A stretch of 64,000 bases of DNA, from contig NZ_LFIO01000020.1 of the NCBI RefSeq assembly GCF_001187535.1, positions 1 to 64,000 of the forward strand, given 5' to 3'. Below, piece after piece: positions 7,795-16,920 of this stretch (the stretch's first letter is position 1; each line of letters starts with the position of its first letter). Below the pieces are notes generated by a model. That model was not told where the DNA came from. It made no database searches and worked only from the letters and a program-made list of their open reading frames with translations. Position numbers and translations under genes: made by a program. Origin of the DNA: Rhizobium ecuadorense. GTDB taxonomy: Bacteria; Pseudomonadota; Alphaproteobacteria; Rhizobiales; Rhizobiaceae.

Positions 7795-10032
7795 CTAACG
7801 CTCCACTCTCCAACTCAATTCAAAAGTCGTGCTCCATGCCTCTTCCGGATCGACAAAGGCAACTGAGCAATTTCTGCTGTCGGCAATCATCTCCACTATG
7901 GTTAGACCTAGCCCTGTGCCGCCCATACCGAGTTCCCGCCGCTCCTGCGAAATCTTCGACTTTCTTGCAAAGGGCTTGAACATATCGTCTGGGTTCTCAC
8001 CAATGCCCACCCCATTGTCGGACACCCATAGATAGCCGTAGCGATTATGGACAGTCGACGAAATCTCTATCTTTGGCTCGTCACTGTCGAGGGTCGCGTT
8101 CACGGCATTCAGAAGAACGTTTTGAAGCACAGCACTCCACTCTGAGAACGCGGCGGCAGGAAAATACAGCCCCCTGTGCATCTGGAATTCGATAGTCACG
8201 TTTCCAAGCAATGGTTTGAGATTGTGCACCACGGCGCGTGCGACACTCTCGCACTCCAATGGCTCTATCTGCTCTCGATCTTCGGCGTCCATGAGTGGCA
8301 GGAAAATGTTTCGCGTCGCCTCGAGCCTATCCACCCAGGCAACGAGCTCGTTTGTCGTAGCACTAAGGTCGGGGATATCGTGCTCTTTCGCGATCTTTTT
8401 CAGCTTCCGCAGCTTGGAGCGAACGGACTGCATTTCCTTTCTCGTCTCATGCTCGATTGCCAGAGCCGCCATCCCGGCGGAAGCCAACGGCCCCAATATA
8501 ACCCGCGAGGCTTCGTCGGTTTCACGCACCTTCTCAAGGCTGGCATCTACGTCGTCGAGCTCGCTCTCAATGGCGGCAATATTCTCATCATTCGGATAAG
8601 AGGCGATAGCGTCATCAACCAATCTCCGCATGCGCCGCAACTTGGACTCCGGTCGTTCCGACGGGCGCACGATTTCGATGGTTTCCGCTACTCGGCGTCG
8701 TTTGAGTGTTGCGTAGTAATCAATGGACTGCCTTACGCTGTCCTTCAAAGCGCTGAATGCCTTATTGGCGACAAGCCTATCGCGTGACACCTGGATCTTG
8801 AGGAACTCGCCCGAGTCTTTCCGGCGCCCTTCTGCCAACCGGTTCTCTCGTGATGTATTGACGTTCACGACCCCGAAAATACGCCCTTGCGTCGGTAGGT
8901 CGTTCAACGCCCTAGCCACGTGCAAGTGATCGGGCAGCAGCTTCGATCGATTGCGCCGGTGCGAGTGATCGTACTCCAGTTCAAGCCAGTCGTTCTCGGC
9001 CCCATAGTAGGGAAGGCGGAACCCCTTATCGAAAACCGTGACCCCACCGTATCGCTCGAAATATTCGCGCATATCCACGACGGATACACCTCCGGCCTGT
9101 CGCCCGGCTAGATTATAGATCCGAATTTCCCAATCGGCCTCCCGAAGATAATTAGGGCAATCGAACTTCTCGGAATGTGTTTTGCCGTCGTCGAATTCTA
9201 CCGTTATCAGGGACACGGTGCGGCCCTCTTGACGATCGATTTTGCCGCGAATGATGGCTTGATAATTCTCAAGTGCTTGAGTGAGCTGGGTCTCGAAGGC
9301 CTCGTCGATCCCAGGCAAATCTGTCTTGAAGACAATGCGGAAATCATTTGCATCGTTTCGTTGACGACGACTGGTACCGAAGAGATAAATCGGTGAGTTG
9401 AGCATCCATATTTGGCGCCCCAACTCACGGATTTCTTCCTCGTCCCAGGTCTGCTTCAAATCATGGAGTACTACCACGGTGCCATGTGGTGATCGCCTGG
9501 GATAGATCTGCCCATCCGATGCCTCGATACGGTAGAGCGCCTCGGCCTCTGTGAGGCTCCCGGTGTCTATAGCGCTCTCCCAGTCCACGAAGGCGTGAAG
9601 GCGCGTCTTGGAGTTGGCAGCCGTCGATAACAGTTGCATTCGGTGCGCTAGAAACTGCGCCGAAAGACGACCCACACCCTTTGACCCTGTCACTCGGCGG
9701 CCCAGACCTCTGCTGTGGTCCGAGTGCTGCTTGTGCCGGGTACCAATGGTCATCCAGTAATCAAGGAACTCCTTCTCGGCCATGCCGTGACCATCATCCG
9801 AAACGCGTATTTCGGTTTCGGACAATTCAACGATACATCGAGACGCATCGGCGTCGTACGCATTTTTGATCAGTTCAGCCAAAGCAATGTACGGCTTCCC
9901 AACCAACCGCTCGCCGAGTTCTCTCAGAAGGGCCGAATCGGCTTTAAACAGAGCCGTTTTATTCTTCGCCGCCGCCAGCTGCTCATCGTATCCATCCTGG
10001 CTCTGCACGGCCGGCGACGCGACAGAAGTCAT
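7795..10032 (-). CDS. Histidine-kinase-like protein with two GHKL ATPase domains
   Basis: The 745-residue protein has two ATPase modules. The N-terminal one is HSP90/MutL/MORC-like: ELIKNAYDAD with N57, VSDDGHGM at 78-84, GSKGVGRLSA at 116-125. The C-terminal one is a kinase HATPase_c: LLNAVNATLD near 640, DNGVGIG near 670, GGTGLGLTIVE at about 704. Between them a helical stretch contains AIEHETRKEMQSV with H528, which looks like the phospho-accepting H-box of a dimerisation domain. There is no membrane segment, so it is a cytoplasmic sensor. It overlaps vsr by 4 nt (ATGA) upstream and is 1 nt from the receiver gene downstream. Likely model: the N-terminal ATPase senses DNA or a partner and controls phosphotransfer to the receiver protein. 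Confidence 0.85.
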   Translation of the reverse strand: MTSVASPAVQSQDGYDEQLAAAKNKTALFKADSALLRELGERLVGKPYIALAELIKNAYDADASRCIVELSETEIRVSDDGHGMAEKEFLDYWMTIGTRHKQHSDHSRGLGRRVTGSKGVGRLSAQFLAHRMQLLSTAANSKTRLHAFVDWESAIDTGSLTEAEALYRIEASDGQIYPRRSPHGTVVVLHDLKQTWDEEEIRELGRQIWMLNSPIYLFGTSRRQRNDANDFRIVFKTDLPGIDEAFETQLTQALENYQAIIRGKIDRQEGRTVSLITVEFDDGKTHSEKFDCPNYLREADWEIRIYNLAGRQAGGVSVVDMREYFERYGGVTVFDKGFRLPYYGAENDWLELEYDHSHRRNRSKLLPDHLHVARALNDLPTQGRIFGVVNVNTSRENRLAEGRRKDSGEFLKIQVSRDRLVANKAFSALKDSVRQSIDYYATLKRRRVAETIEIVRPSERPESKLRRMRRLVDDAIASYPNDENIAAIESELDDVDASLEKVRETDEASRVILGPLASAGMAALAIEHETRKEMQSVRSKLRKLKKIAKEHDIPDLSATTNELVAWVDRLEATRNIFLPLMDAEDREQIEPLECESVARAVVHNLKPLLGNVTIEFQMHRGLYFPAAAFSEWSAVLQNVLLNAVNATLDSDEPKIEISSTVHNRYGYLWVSDNGVGIGENPDDMFKPFARKSKISQERRELGMGGTGLGLTIVEMIADSRNCSVAFVDPEEAWSTTFELSWRVER

Positions 10033-10481
10033 TGGCGTTTTCCACCTTCGTTAGCACCACTCTCGCCCGATTCCAGGAAGGCTCTCAATCTCTCTTGGAG
10101 AAACGCTGTCTTTGAAGTCTCGCACTCCCAGACCGTCAACGTCGTCCACCCGAGAGCCTGAAGTTTTCGCTCAACCTCCCTGTCGCGCTCCACATTACGT
10201 GCGAACTTGTCTGCCCAGAACTCGGAACGCGTCGCAGGTACCGAGGCTTTTTTGCACCCGGGGTGTCGATGCCAAAAGCACCCATGAACGAATATCGCCT
10301 TTTTCCGATTGCCGAACGCGATGTCCGGCCGCCCCGGCAGTTCCCGGCGATGCAGTCGATAACGATAGTTCATCGCGTGCAGCAGCCGCCGCACGACCAT
10401 TTCAGGCTTCGTGTCTTTCTGACCGACAGAAGCCATGATGCGGTGCCGAATTGGGTCGACGGCGTCCGAGCCCGAGTTCAT
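10029..10481 (-). CDS. vsr: Very short patch repair-type endonuclease (Vsr)
   Basis: The 150-residue protein starts at ATG 10481, which overlaps the methyltransferase stop as ATGA; a longer in-frame open frame to 10796 is only shadow. Signatures of Vsr are plain: VDPIRHRIMASVGQKDTKPE at the start, then LHRRELPGRPDIAF with the catalytic aspartate D53, FVHGCFWHRHPGC with the metal-binding histidines and cysteines, and LGWTTLTVWECE. Vsr nicks T:G mismatches produced by deamination of 5-methylcytosine. Next to a cytosine methyltransferase it protects against the mutational load of methylation. In this operon it could also act as a restriction-associated nickase. Confidence 0.93.
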   Translation of the reverse strand: MNSGSDAVDPIRHRIMASVGQKDTKPEMVVRRLLHAMNYRYRLHRRELPGRPDIAFGNRKKAIFVHGCFWHRHPGCKKASVPATRSEFWADKFARNVERDREVERKLQALGWTTLTVWECETSKTAFLQERLRAFLESGESGANEGGKRQ

Positions 10482-11578
10482 GCGACATACTCGGCGAGGT
10501 GATCCCTGATTCTCCGAGCGATCGCTCGACCCAAATCCACCGGGACAGCATTTCCGATCAATCGGCCCACAGATTTCATCTCGACTTTCTGTCCATCCGG
10601 GACGAACGCATAGCCTGGAGGGAAGGTCTGAATCAAAGCCCCTTCCCTCAGCGAGATTGCACGATCCTGCTCCGGATGCCCAAATCTGCCGTTTCCGAAC
10701 CCGAAGAATTGTGTCGTCATTGTCGGCGCCGGCTGATCCCACTCCATTCTGCCGTAGACGGAAGAATATCCCTGACCGCTCTCCTTCCGATGACAACTCG
10801 TGACGAGATCACCATCCCAGTCCCTCCAGCTGCCGCCAGGCTTCGAGGCTCTCATTCGCTCGACGTTGGTAGTCGAGAGCGCGCTGCAACGGTGCAGCGG
10901 GTCATTCACATCCGCCTCGCCTGCGCCGATAGCTGCAAGCGATCCAATTGTTTGACGGACCGTAACATATTCTTCGCGCTTGTGTGTGGGGCTTGGCACC
11001 CCGGGCGGCCCGTACCGAGACGCGAGAAGCACGAGCCTTGATCGTGACTGCGGAATGCCAAAATCAGGGCAATATGCCACCGTCCAATCGACGAAATAAT
11101 CGTTGTTTCGAAGCGCCCGAACAAATGCATGGAAAACGGCAGAATCCTTAAATTTCTGGAGCCTTGGCACATTTTCCATCGAAACGATGTCAGGCTTCAT
11201 CTCACAGATAAGTCTTGAAAAATGCTCTAGCAATTGCCAGCGCCCATCCTCCCGACCCTGCGAATACTTCGAGAATGGCTGACACGGGGCGCAACCGACG
11301 AGAATTCTCGGCGCTCCTGGAATGAACCGATCGTTCAACTCCTTTGGGTCGATGTGAGCGACATCAAGCGATAAGAACGGCGCATCATTGTTCTCCTCGA
11401 AGGGGAAGCGGCATTTCTCGTCGATATCGACACCGGCAACGACATCGAAGCCCTCGAGTTTGAACCCGTGTGACAGACCGCCCGCGCCGCAGAATAGATC
11501 AACCACCGAACCACTGCTGTGCGTCGTCTGAACCTGAGCGCCCATCCCGCTTTCGACCGAACCGATGGCATGGCTCAT
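10478..11578 (-). CDS. dcm: DNA (cytosine-5-)-methyltransferase
   Basis: The 366-residue enzyme carries the ordered motifs of m5C methyltransferases: motif I VVDLFCGAGGLSHGF (26-39), motif IV GCAPCQPFS with catalytic C99, motif VI ENV (135-137), motif VIII QSRSR (177-181), and a C-terminal motif X region GNAVPVDLGRAIARR. It transfers a methyl group from S-adenosylmethionine to cytosine in a target site that cannot be deduced here. The ATG at 11578 overlaps the stop of the upstream RHH gene (ATGA), and its own stop overlaps vsr. The length is normal for a single-specificity enzyme. Confidence 0.95.
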   Translation of the reverse strand: MSHAIGSVESGMGAQVQTTHSSGSVVDLFCGAGGLSHGFKLEGFDVVAGVDIDEKCRFPFEENNDAPFLSLDVAHIDPKELNDRFIPGAPRILVGCAPCQPFSKYSQGREDGRWQLLEHFSRLICEMKPDIVSMENVPRLQKFKDSAVFHAFVRALRNNDYFVDWTVAYCPDFGIPQSRSRLVLLASRYGPPGVPSPTHKREEYVTVRQTIGSLAAIGAGEADVNDPLHRCSALSTTNVERMRASKPGGSWRDWDGDLVTSCHRKESGQGYSSVYGRMEWDQPAPTMTTQFFGFGNGRFGHPEQDRAISLREGALIQTFPPGYAFVPDGQKVEMKSVGRLIGNAVPVDLGRAIARRIRDHLAEYVA

Positions 11579-11757
11579 GACCGCCCCTTTCTCTTGTCCC
11601 GCAACTCTTCGTCCGCAATTTCATAACCAGCCGCCGCCAAAGCGCTCAGGATCAGCGACCGGATGGTGACGCCCTTCTTTGCCGCATCCATGGCCAATTC
11701 CCGCTTCAATGCCGACGGTATTTTTAGTTGGAGATTGTCGTTCTCGGCGTCGCTCAT
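11575..11757 (-). CDS. Small ribbon-helix-helix-like protein, first gene of the dcm operon
   Basis: This 60-residue protein (from ATG 11757; a GTG at 11766 would add three residues) has a short strand NLQLKIPSALKREL followed by two helices AAKKGVTIRSLILSALAAAG, the pattern of Arc/MetJ-type ribbon-helix-helix DNA-binding proteins and of some antitoxins. It opens the operon and its TGA overlaps the methyltransferase ATG. It may act like a controller protein that limits methyltransferase and nuclease expression. The roughly 140 bp before it contain AT-rich sequence (11781-11803) that could hold its operator. The fold is inferred from length and pattern. Confidence 0.65.
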   Translation of the reverse strand: MSDAENDNLQLKIPSALKRELAMDAAKKGVTIRSLILSALAAAGYEIADEELRDKRKGRS

Positions 11758-11896
11758 ATCGCCCACGCGGCTAAAGTTTGATGATCGTACTTCTATATAT
11801 CATGTTGTTAAGAAGACTCTACCTTACGAACGGTTACGAGCAAAATATTCACGGCACACGCTATCCCACCGGATCAGCTGCCACTTGAGCTTTGTA

Positions 11897-12841
11897 TCAG
11901 GTAAGCTTCCGAACGACGCGGACGTTTTGCGAAGGCGCGCCGGTGCTCAACAGGGTCACCGGGTCGCCATATTTCATCGCCAATGAGCACAGGCCGTCGT
12001 CCCGATCGCGGAAGAAGAGAAATCTCTCCTTGTGTTTGGCTCGATACTGATTTGCCAACCGTGCTCGCCGGCGATCAAGCCCTAGCTTTTTCCAAACGAT
12101 GTCGGGTCGCCAATCCAGACGGAGGATGACGTTTGGGCTGAGCGGAAACGGTATCACCGCGTGGGGGTTGCCGACACCGAAGCCGCCGGCGCCGACATAT
12201 GTAGGCCCATCCCCCTTCACCCAGAACATCGGATTGTCGCTCGTCGCCAATTGCTGACCTTCGCTGATTTCATAGTTCCAAGTCATGCGTGTCATGAGAT
12301 GCGCCAGCGTATCGGCTTGCTGAAACGCAAGGAGGCCGACGCGCCGGTCGACGCTCAATTCGTATAGTTGGTCATTCTGGAGCAACTCCCAAACCGCCGC
12401 ATCGATTTCGGAGAGCGACCCGTCCCGCTCCTTTGCTCGATATTCACGTTCCATCTCATGTTTGCTTCCCCACACTGCCATCTGGCCCATGAACTGCGCG
12501 AACTGGCGAAGCTGAGCGGGACTGCGGGTGAACATAGTGGCTAGAAAGACCGCGAAATCGAGTTTGGCCACGTCCGACAATTTCTTAAAAGAGAGAAGAT
12601 CGGGATAGATCTCTGCAGCACGCGACTCGATTTTTGCAAGCGTATCCTCAATCAAGTCGACCCGCACACCATCCTCGCCGACTGGCGTATAGATGTTCGT
12701 TTCGTACGCCGTCTTCTCCGGCGTGGTTTTTCGCGCGTTACCCGATATACAATCGTGCGTCCAAAGCTCGCCGTCCGCCTGAGTGAAATACCTCAGATAG
12801 AAGCGCGGCACGACGTGTTGCCGTTTAGTTCGTTCACTCAT
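11897..12841 (-). CDS. DUF4238 protein
   Basis: The 314-residue protein from ATG 12841 (AGAGG box 6 nt upstream) opens with MSERTKRQHVVPRFYLRYF, the diagnostic N-terminal motif of DUF4238 (xxHxVPxFYLrxF). Later conserved pieces are KLDFAVFLATMFTRSP, a central helical region, and ATSDNPMFW followed by FPLSPNVILRL, which resemble the family's second half. The function is unknown; the family is scattered in mobile and accessory DNA. It sits between the DUF1612 gene (37 nt upstream, same strand) and the dcm operon (about 140 nt downstream), so it could be an accessory of either or independent. Confidence 0.82.
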   Translation of the reverse strand: MSERTKRQHVVPRFYLRYFTQADGELWTHDCISGNARKTTPEKTAYETNIYTPVGEDGVRVDLIEDTLAKIESRAAEIYPDLLSFKKLSDVAKLDFAVFLATMFTRSPAQLRQFAQFMGQMAVWGSKHEMEREYRAKERDGSLSEIDAAVWELLQNDQLYELSVDRRVGLLAFQQADTLAHLMTRMTWNYEISEGQQLATSDNPMFWVKGDGPTYVGAGGFGVGNPHAVIPFPLSPNVILRLDWRPDIVWKKLGLDRRRARLANQYRAKHKERFLFFRDRDDGLCSLAMKYGDPVTLLSTGAPSQNVRVVRKLT

Positions 12842-12877
12842 TCCCACCCTCTATTGCCTAGCTTAATCACGACGCCG

Positions 12878-14023
12878 TCAAACGACACCCCACGCCCGAA
12901 ACCTCCCCCGCCCCGTCAACTCCCTGAGCCCGAGCTCCAAAACGATCCGCCGCGCCGCCTGCGGCGTCATCTCGAGCGTCTTCGCCACCATTTTCGCCGA
13001 CACCAGCGGCTTCGCCATGACGAGCTCGACCAGTTCCGGCAGCTTTGACGACGTGCGGCGCCCATCCACTTTTCGCTCGAACATCGTTTTCGCCAGCGTC
13101 AGCCGGTCATGCTCTTTCAGTCCGATCTCGGCGGTCGCGAGCAGCCCGTGCGCAATGGCAAGCAGCCGTGTTTCGCGATCGCGATGCCGGCGCCGATCGA
13201 CGGAAATGGTTTTGAGACCAAGATTGATGGCGGCGAGATGGGTGCCTGACGTGACACCGGCCTGGCGCAGGATCGAGGCGGCAAGCAGCCGGCCAAGCCA
13301 CGGCGCATGCTGCAGGACCTGCAACACATTCCAGGCATCGAGAGCGATGATCGCCCGCAACACCGCCGGCAAGTCCTGGGCCTGTCGCAACACGCCGCGC
13401 CATTCCTCCAGCCGCACATCCTCATCCCAATCGAGATCATAGACCATCGGATCTCTTTCCGCGCCCTGACCACTGGTGGTGCGGCCGGGCCGCGTGGCGT
13501 TTTCGATGGCGGCGTTTGATCGGGATATCACCGCATCGATGGCGGCATAGTCGATGCCGTGGAGATCTTCGCCGGCGTCCGCATCCCCCTCCCCTTCCGG
13601 ATCGATCGTGGCGGCGTGCCGGATGCCACCAATCGCCTGGGCCTCGCCATCACCGACCAACGTCGCGTCGGAGGTTTGCCTGAGGGCGCGAACACCCTCA
13701 GCCGACAAGGCCCAGCCCGGTGGCTGGGCGCCGATGCGCCGGCGGGTTCGCAACACGTCGCAGGCGATTGTCAGCTCATGGGTGGGTGTGCGAATATCAC
13801 GGATGTCGTCGTGGAGGACGAGGTCTTCGAGGTGGACGAGCTCGCCGTCGATCCACAGCGAGGCGCAGGCGTCGGTGAACTGCGAACGTTCGATCCAACC
13901 TTTACCGACCGGGGAACGGGCGATGCGCTCGTCGAGACGTGCCAGCGCGATGCCCGCTTCAAAAGCCGGGCCAATCAGAGTCGACATTGGCAATTTTCCG
14001 AAATCGTAACGCATTGAAATCAT
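12878..14023 (-). CDS. DUF1612 / RHE_PE00001-family protein
   Basis: The 381-residue protein has an N-terminal segment typical of the rhizobial RHE_PE00001 family ([20 protein letters not shown], then [20 protein letters not shown]). A middle DUF1612 domain follows ([18 protein letters not shown] to [17 protein letters not shown]), and the C-terminal helix-turn-helix is [20 protein letters not shown]. The family is related to Fic/DOC-like plasmid proteins and probably binds DNA, but no reaction is known. The start at 14023 has an in-frame alternative at 14014. The divergent 513-bp region to the recombinase contains a 13-bp inverted repeat at 14099 that could be its operator. Confidence 0.85.
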   Translation of the reverse strand: MISMRYDFGKLPMSTLIGPAFEAGIALARLDERIARSPVGKGWIERSQFTDACASLWIDGELVHLEDLVLHDDIRDIRTPTHELTIACDVLRTRRRIGAQPPGWALSAEGVRALRQTSDATLVGDGEAQAIGGIRHAATIDPEGEGDADAGEDLHGIDYAAIDAVISRSNAAIENATRPGRTTSGQGAERDPMVYDLDWDEDVRLEEWRGVLRQAQDLPAVLRAIIALDAWNVLQVLQHAPWLGRLLAASILRQAGVTSGTHLAAINLGLKTISVDRRRHRDRETRLLAIAHGLLATAEIGLKEHDRLTLAKTMFERKVDGRRTSSKLPELVELVMAKPLVSAKMVAKTLEMTPQAARRIVLELGLRELTGRGRFRAWGVV

Positions 14024-14536
14024 GGTAAATGATTTTCTAAAGGAACTCTATCTGAAAGTTATGGTTCCTCACTTGGTATGGCTGAAAGTTAAGCACTTCA
14101 CTTCCGATAAGTATCCCTTATCGGAGGTGATTGATTTCGAGGCGCAAATCAGTCATGTCGGTCGCCCTGGATCGTCGGAAACGTCTGGTTTTCCGGGCTT
14201 CCAAGGCGATTTCGGCCGGGATAACCGGACTCACTCATCGCAATTCGGCGGCCGCCGTCGGTGCACATGGCCGGTCCTCATTTCCGGAATTGAGCGCCGG
14301 CGCCCTTCAGCAGGCTTCTCCTCCCGCAGCCATCACCAAAGCCGCTGTTTTCCGACATTTCCGCCCTGGAAGCTCGCTGACGCGCATTTGCCACTGCGGA
14401 CGCTCCGTTGCTCGTCCGCGGTAGCATTTCGAGTCTGACGGGCCGCTATTCAATGCCTAAAACACGCTTGCAACTGAACATTTTCTCACGCATTCCTTAT
14501 CTGTACAAGGCACCGCAAGAGACCCGAAAAAAACCT
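14024..14536. other. Intergenic region between DUF1612 gene and recombinase
   Basis: The 513 bp between the divergent DUF1612 and recombinase genes contain the inverted repeat at 14099-14129 and no convincing gene. Short open frames here lack any family feature. The recombinase promoter and possibly its recombination site should be here. Confidence 0.6.
14099..14129. repeat. 13-bp inverted repeat, candidate res site or operator
   Basis: CACTTCCGATAAG (14099-14111) and CTTATCGGAGGTG (14117-14129) are inverted copies with one mismatch, separated by TATCC. It lies 76 bp from the DUF1612 start and about 410 bp from the serine recombinase, so it fits either a regulator operator or part of a resolution site. 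Confidence 0.6.
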
Positions 14537-15454
14537 ATGGCAAAACGACAATCCGCCAATCCGCCGCCAGCTCCAAAGCGCCTCATTGGTTACGCCCGTG
14601 TCTCGACCGAAGATCAGGTCCATGACGCACAGATGGACGAGCTGCGTGCCGCCGGCTGCGAGAGGATATTTCAGGAGCATGGCTCAGGGGCATCGCGGGC
14701 ACGACCAGTTCTGACAAGGCTGCTCGGCGACCTCACTGCTGGCGACGTGCTGGTCGTCGTCCGGCTGGATCGCCTCGCCCGGTCTGTGAGCCATCTTCTC
14801 CAGGTGATCGAAGATCTCGAAGAGCGTGGTATCCATTTTCGGTCGATCCGCGATCCGATCGATACGTCCACACCACAAGGGATGTTTTCTCTCCAGGTCC
14901 TTGGTGCCGTCGCGCAGCTCGAGCGAGCGCTGATCGCTGAGCGAACCAAGGCAGGCATCAAGGCGGCCAGAGCCCGCGGCAAGCTGCCAGGCAATCCAGG
15001 CCTTCGGGAGAGGCGACCGGAAGCGATCAAGGCGGTATCGAAGGCCCGGGAAAAAATCTATCTCGACGAGCTGATCGCCTCTGCCCAGACCTGGCTTCCG
15101 ACCGTTCGGCAACTTCGTCCAAAGCATAGCTGGGAGAATGTCGTGCGGGTCCTCAATCGCCGAGGCCATGACTGGACGGTGGAAAGGCTACGTCGAGCCG
15201 TGCATCGCATAGTCCGCGAGAAGCTGGCCGAGCCTGAGCTATTGGTCCGCTCTCCGCGCCGCGCGCCAGAGGATCACCTCATGAAGCTCGTCGCAGCTAT
15301 TTCCATCGCCGATCCCGGCCTGTCGCTGCGCGACATTGCCGCCCAGCTCGATGACATGGGAGAGCGACCGGCGCGCGGCGGACGCAAATGGCAGCCATCA
15401 TCCGTTCGTCACCTGCTGGATGAGGCGCATCGGTTCGGTCTCATTCGCCATTGA
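14537..15454 (+). CDS. Serine recombinase / resolvase
   Basis: From ATG 14537 (MAKRQSANPPPAPKRLIGYA) the 305-residue protein has the small serine recombinase catalytic domain: GYARVSTEDQ with the nucleophilic serine, DELRAAGCERIFQEHGSGAS, VVRLDRLARSVSHLL, GMFSLQVLGAVAQLERALI and RTKAGIKAARARGK at the end of the long E helix. After it comes an unusually long C-terminal part (about 130 residues) with at least two helix-turn-helix-like stretches (SWENVVRVLNRRGHDWTV; SLRDIAAQLDDMG). Such enzymes resolve plasmid multimers or cointegrates. An in-frame start upstream at 14408 gives no extra domain. No transposase is adjacent, so a stand-alone plasmid resolvase is most likely. Confidence 0.88.
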   Translation: MAKRQSANPPPAPKRLIGYARVSTEDQVHDAQMDELRAAGCERIFQEHGSGASRARPVLTRLLGDLTAGDVLVVVRLDRLARSVSHLLQVIEDLEERGIHFRSIRDPIDTSTPQGMFSLQVLGAVAQLERALIAERTKAGIKAARARGKLPGNPGLRERRPEAIKAVSKAREKIYLDELIASAQTWLPTVRQLRPKHSWENVVRVLNRRGHDWTVERLRRAVHRIVREKLAEPELLVRSPRRAPEDHLMKLVAAISIADPGLSLRDIAAQLDDMGERPARGGRKWQPSSVRHLLDEAHRFGLIRH

Positions 15455-16140
15455 GGATACTGACCATCAATGCCAATTGCGCGGTCTCGTCCCGCCCTGA
15501 TTTCGATTGCAGAGACTTCCAAATCTGGCTCTCGATGATGTCGCGGGCGAGCTGCCGGTATTCGTTTCCCAGCCGAACCGCTAAGACTGGCCTCACCAAG
15601 GTCGGTAAAGGGGCATGACGATCTTGGGCCGATGGTCCGAGCTCAGATTGCCGAAAGGCCTTTGAACGCAGGGATGAAGTCGTTTCCTCTCCGAGGCCGG
15701 CCCAAAGAGGAGGTCTGTGATCGCCATAATGATCGCTCTGCACGGTCTCCATTGCATGACGGGAGCGTATCGCTGACGTGCAGCGCGTGCACCGGTCCTG
15801 AGCTTTATCTAGCTTTTTCCGATCGGCCTGATCGATGCGAGCCCTCACTGCCTTCGAAGAGGGGCCGGCAACCTTCGCGCGCGACAAATCAATCGAACAC
15901 GGTCGTGGACGGCGGTGGATTGTCGGCCGCTCGCTGCGGAAACATGTTTCCTGGATGGCGCCCGTGACAGCCCTGGAGATAGAAGCCGCCTTCCCTTCTC
16001 GGGGCCGGGGCCTCTTATCCAGCAATGAATTGGCCGTCAGCGATAGATCGTTGAAGGTCATTTTGATTTGACGTCGGTCGGCTCCTGGCATCCTTCGCCG
16101 GGTCATAGCCATGGTGTTCGTCGACATGGCTCGGGTCCAG
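15455..16140. other. Region without a confident gene
   Basis: The 686 bp hold no gene I can support. The minus strand from about 15605 down to 15441 reads VRLGNEYRQLARDIIESQIW and has natural-looking composition, which may be the tail of a decayed gene. The rest of that open frame is low-quality, arginine-rich shadow sequence. Confidence 0.4.
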
Positions 16141-16887
16141 TCAAACTGGTTGCGCCGTGGGCCGGAACAGGATTTCGTTGATGTCGACATCGTCGGGCTC
16201 GTTCACTGCGAAAGCGACCGTCCGGGCGAACGTGTCTGCACCGACGGCGATCTTGCTCACGAATTCCTTCGTGCCCGCCTGGATGTCCCTCTCGCTAATA
16301 TGCTCGAGAAGCTCGGTGCTGACCGCGCCGGGCGAGATGATGGTGGTGCGGATGTTGTATGGCTTCACCTCTTTGCGCAGCCCTTCGGAGAGTGCGCGGA
16401 CGGCGAACTTGGTGGCGCAATAGACAGCGGCACCCGGGTCGACGACATGGCCATAGACCGAGGAAACGTTGATGATGTGTCCGGACTTTCGCGCCTTCAT
16501 GTGCGGCAGCGCCGCGGCGATGCCATAAAGCACGCCCTTGATGTTGACGTCGATCATGCGATCCCACTCATCCAGCTTGAGACGTTCGAGCGGGGCAAGC
16601 GGCATCAGGCCCGCATTGTTCAGCATGACATCGATTCGGCCGAATTCGCTCACCGCCGTGTCCACCAGATTGCTAACCTGCTGCCTGTCCGTGACATCTG
16701 TCTGAACCGACCTGGCCTTGTAGCCCTTTGCGGTAAGTTCGTCCGCCAATGCATCGATGCGGTCACGCCGCCGGGCACCGAGCACCACGGTGGCACCCCG
16801 CTCGGCGAGATGGCGCGCCGTAGCTTCTCCAAGGCCACTGCTCGCCCCAGTAATGACGACGACTTTATTTTCGATGCCTTTAGACAT
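16141..16887 (-). CDS. SDR-family oxidoreductase (YdfG/clavaldehyde-type)
   Basis: This 248-residue classical SDR has TGASSGLG (13-20) for the dinucleotide, NNAG (90-93), the S142-S143 pair in INVSSVYG, and catalytic Y156 and K160 (YCATK). [15 protein letters not shown] after the first Rossmann unit suggests NADP preference. The gene lies 33 bp behind the MFS transporter on the same strand and is probably co-transcribed with it, under the divergent LysR gene. The substrate is unknown. It is the only gene of that three-gene set that is still intact. Confidence 0.92.
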   Translation of the reverse strand: MSKGIENKVVVITGASSGLGEATARHLAERGATVVLGARRRDRIDALADELTAKGYKARSVQTDVTDRQQVSNLVDTAVSEFGRIDVMLNNAGLMPLAPLERLKLDEWDRMIDVNIKGVLYGIAAALPHMKARKSGHIINVSSVYGHVVDPGAAVYCATKFAVRALSEGLRKEVKPYNIRTTIISPGAVSTELLEHISERDIQAGTKEFVSKIAVGADTFARTVAFAVNEPDDVDINEILFRPTAQPV

Positions 16888-16920
16888 GATGTTCTCCTGT
16901 TTCGAGATTTGTTGAAAGGG

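Noticed and set aside
10482-10796. N-terminal extension of Vsr
   Set aside because: It lies within the methyltransferase gene in another frame; the ATG at 10481 overlaps the dcm stop and starts exactly at the Vsr family's N-terminus.
15441-16190. 249-codon minus-strand open frame
   Set aside because: Overlaps the SDR at one end and has shadow-like composition; only its last 50 codons look natural, so it is described as a gene-free region with a possible remnant.
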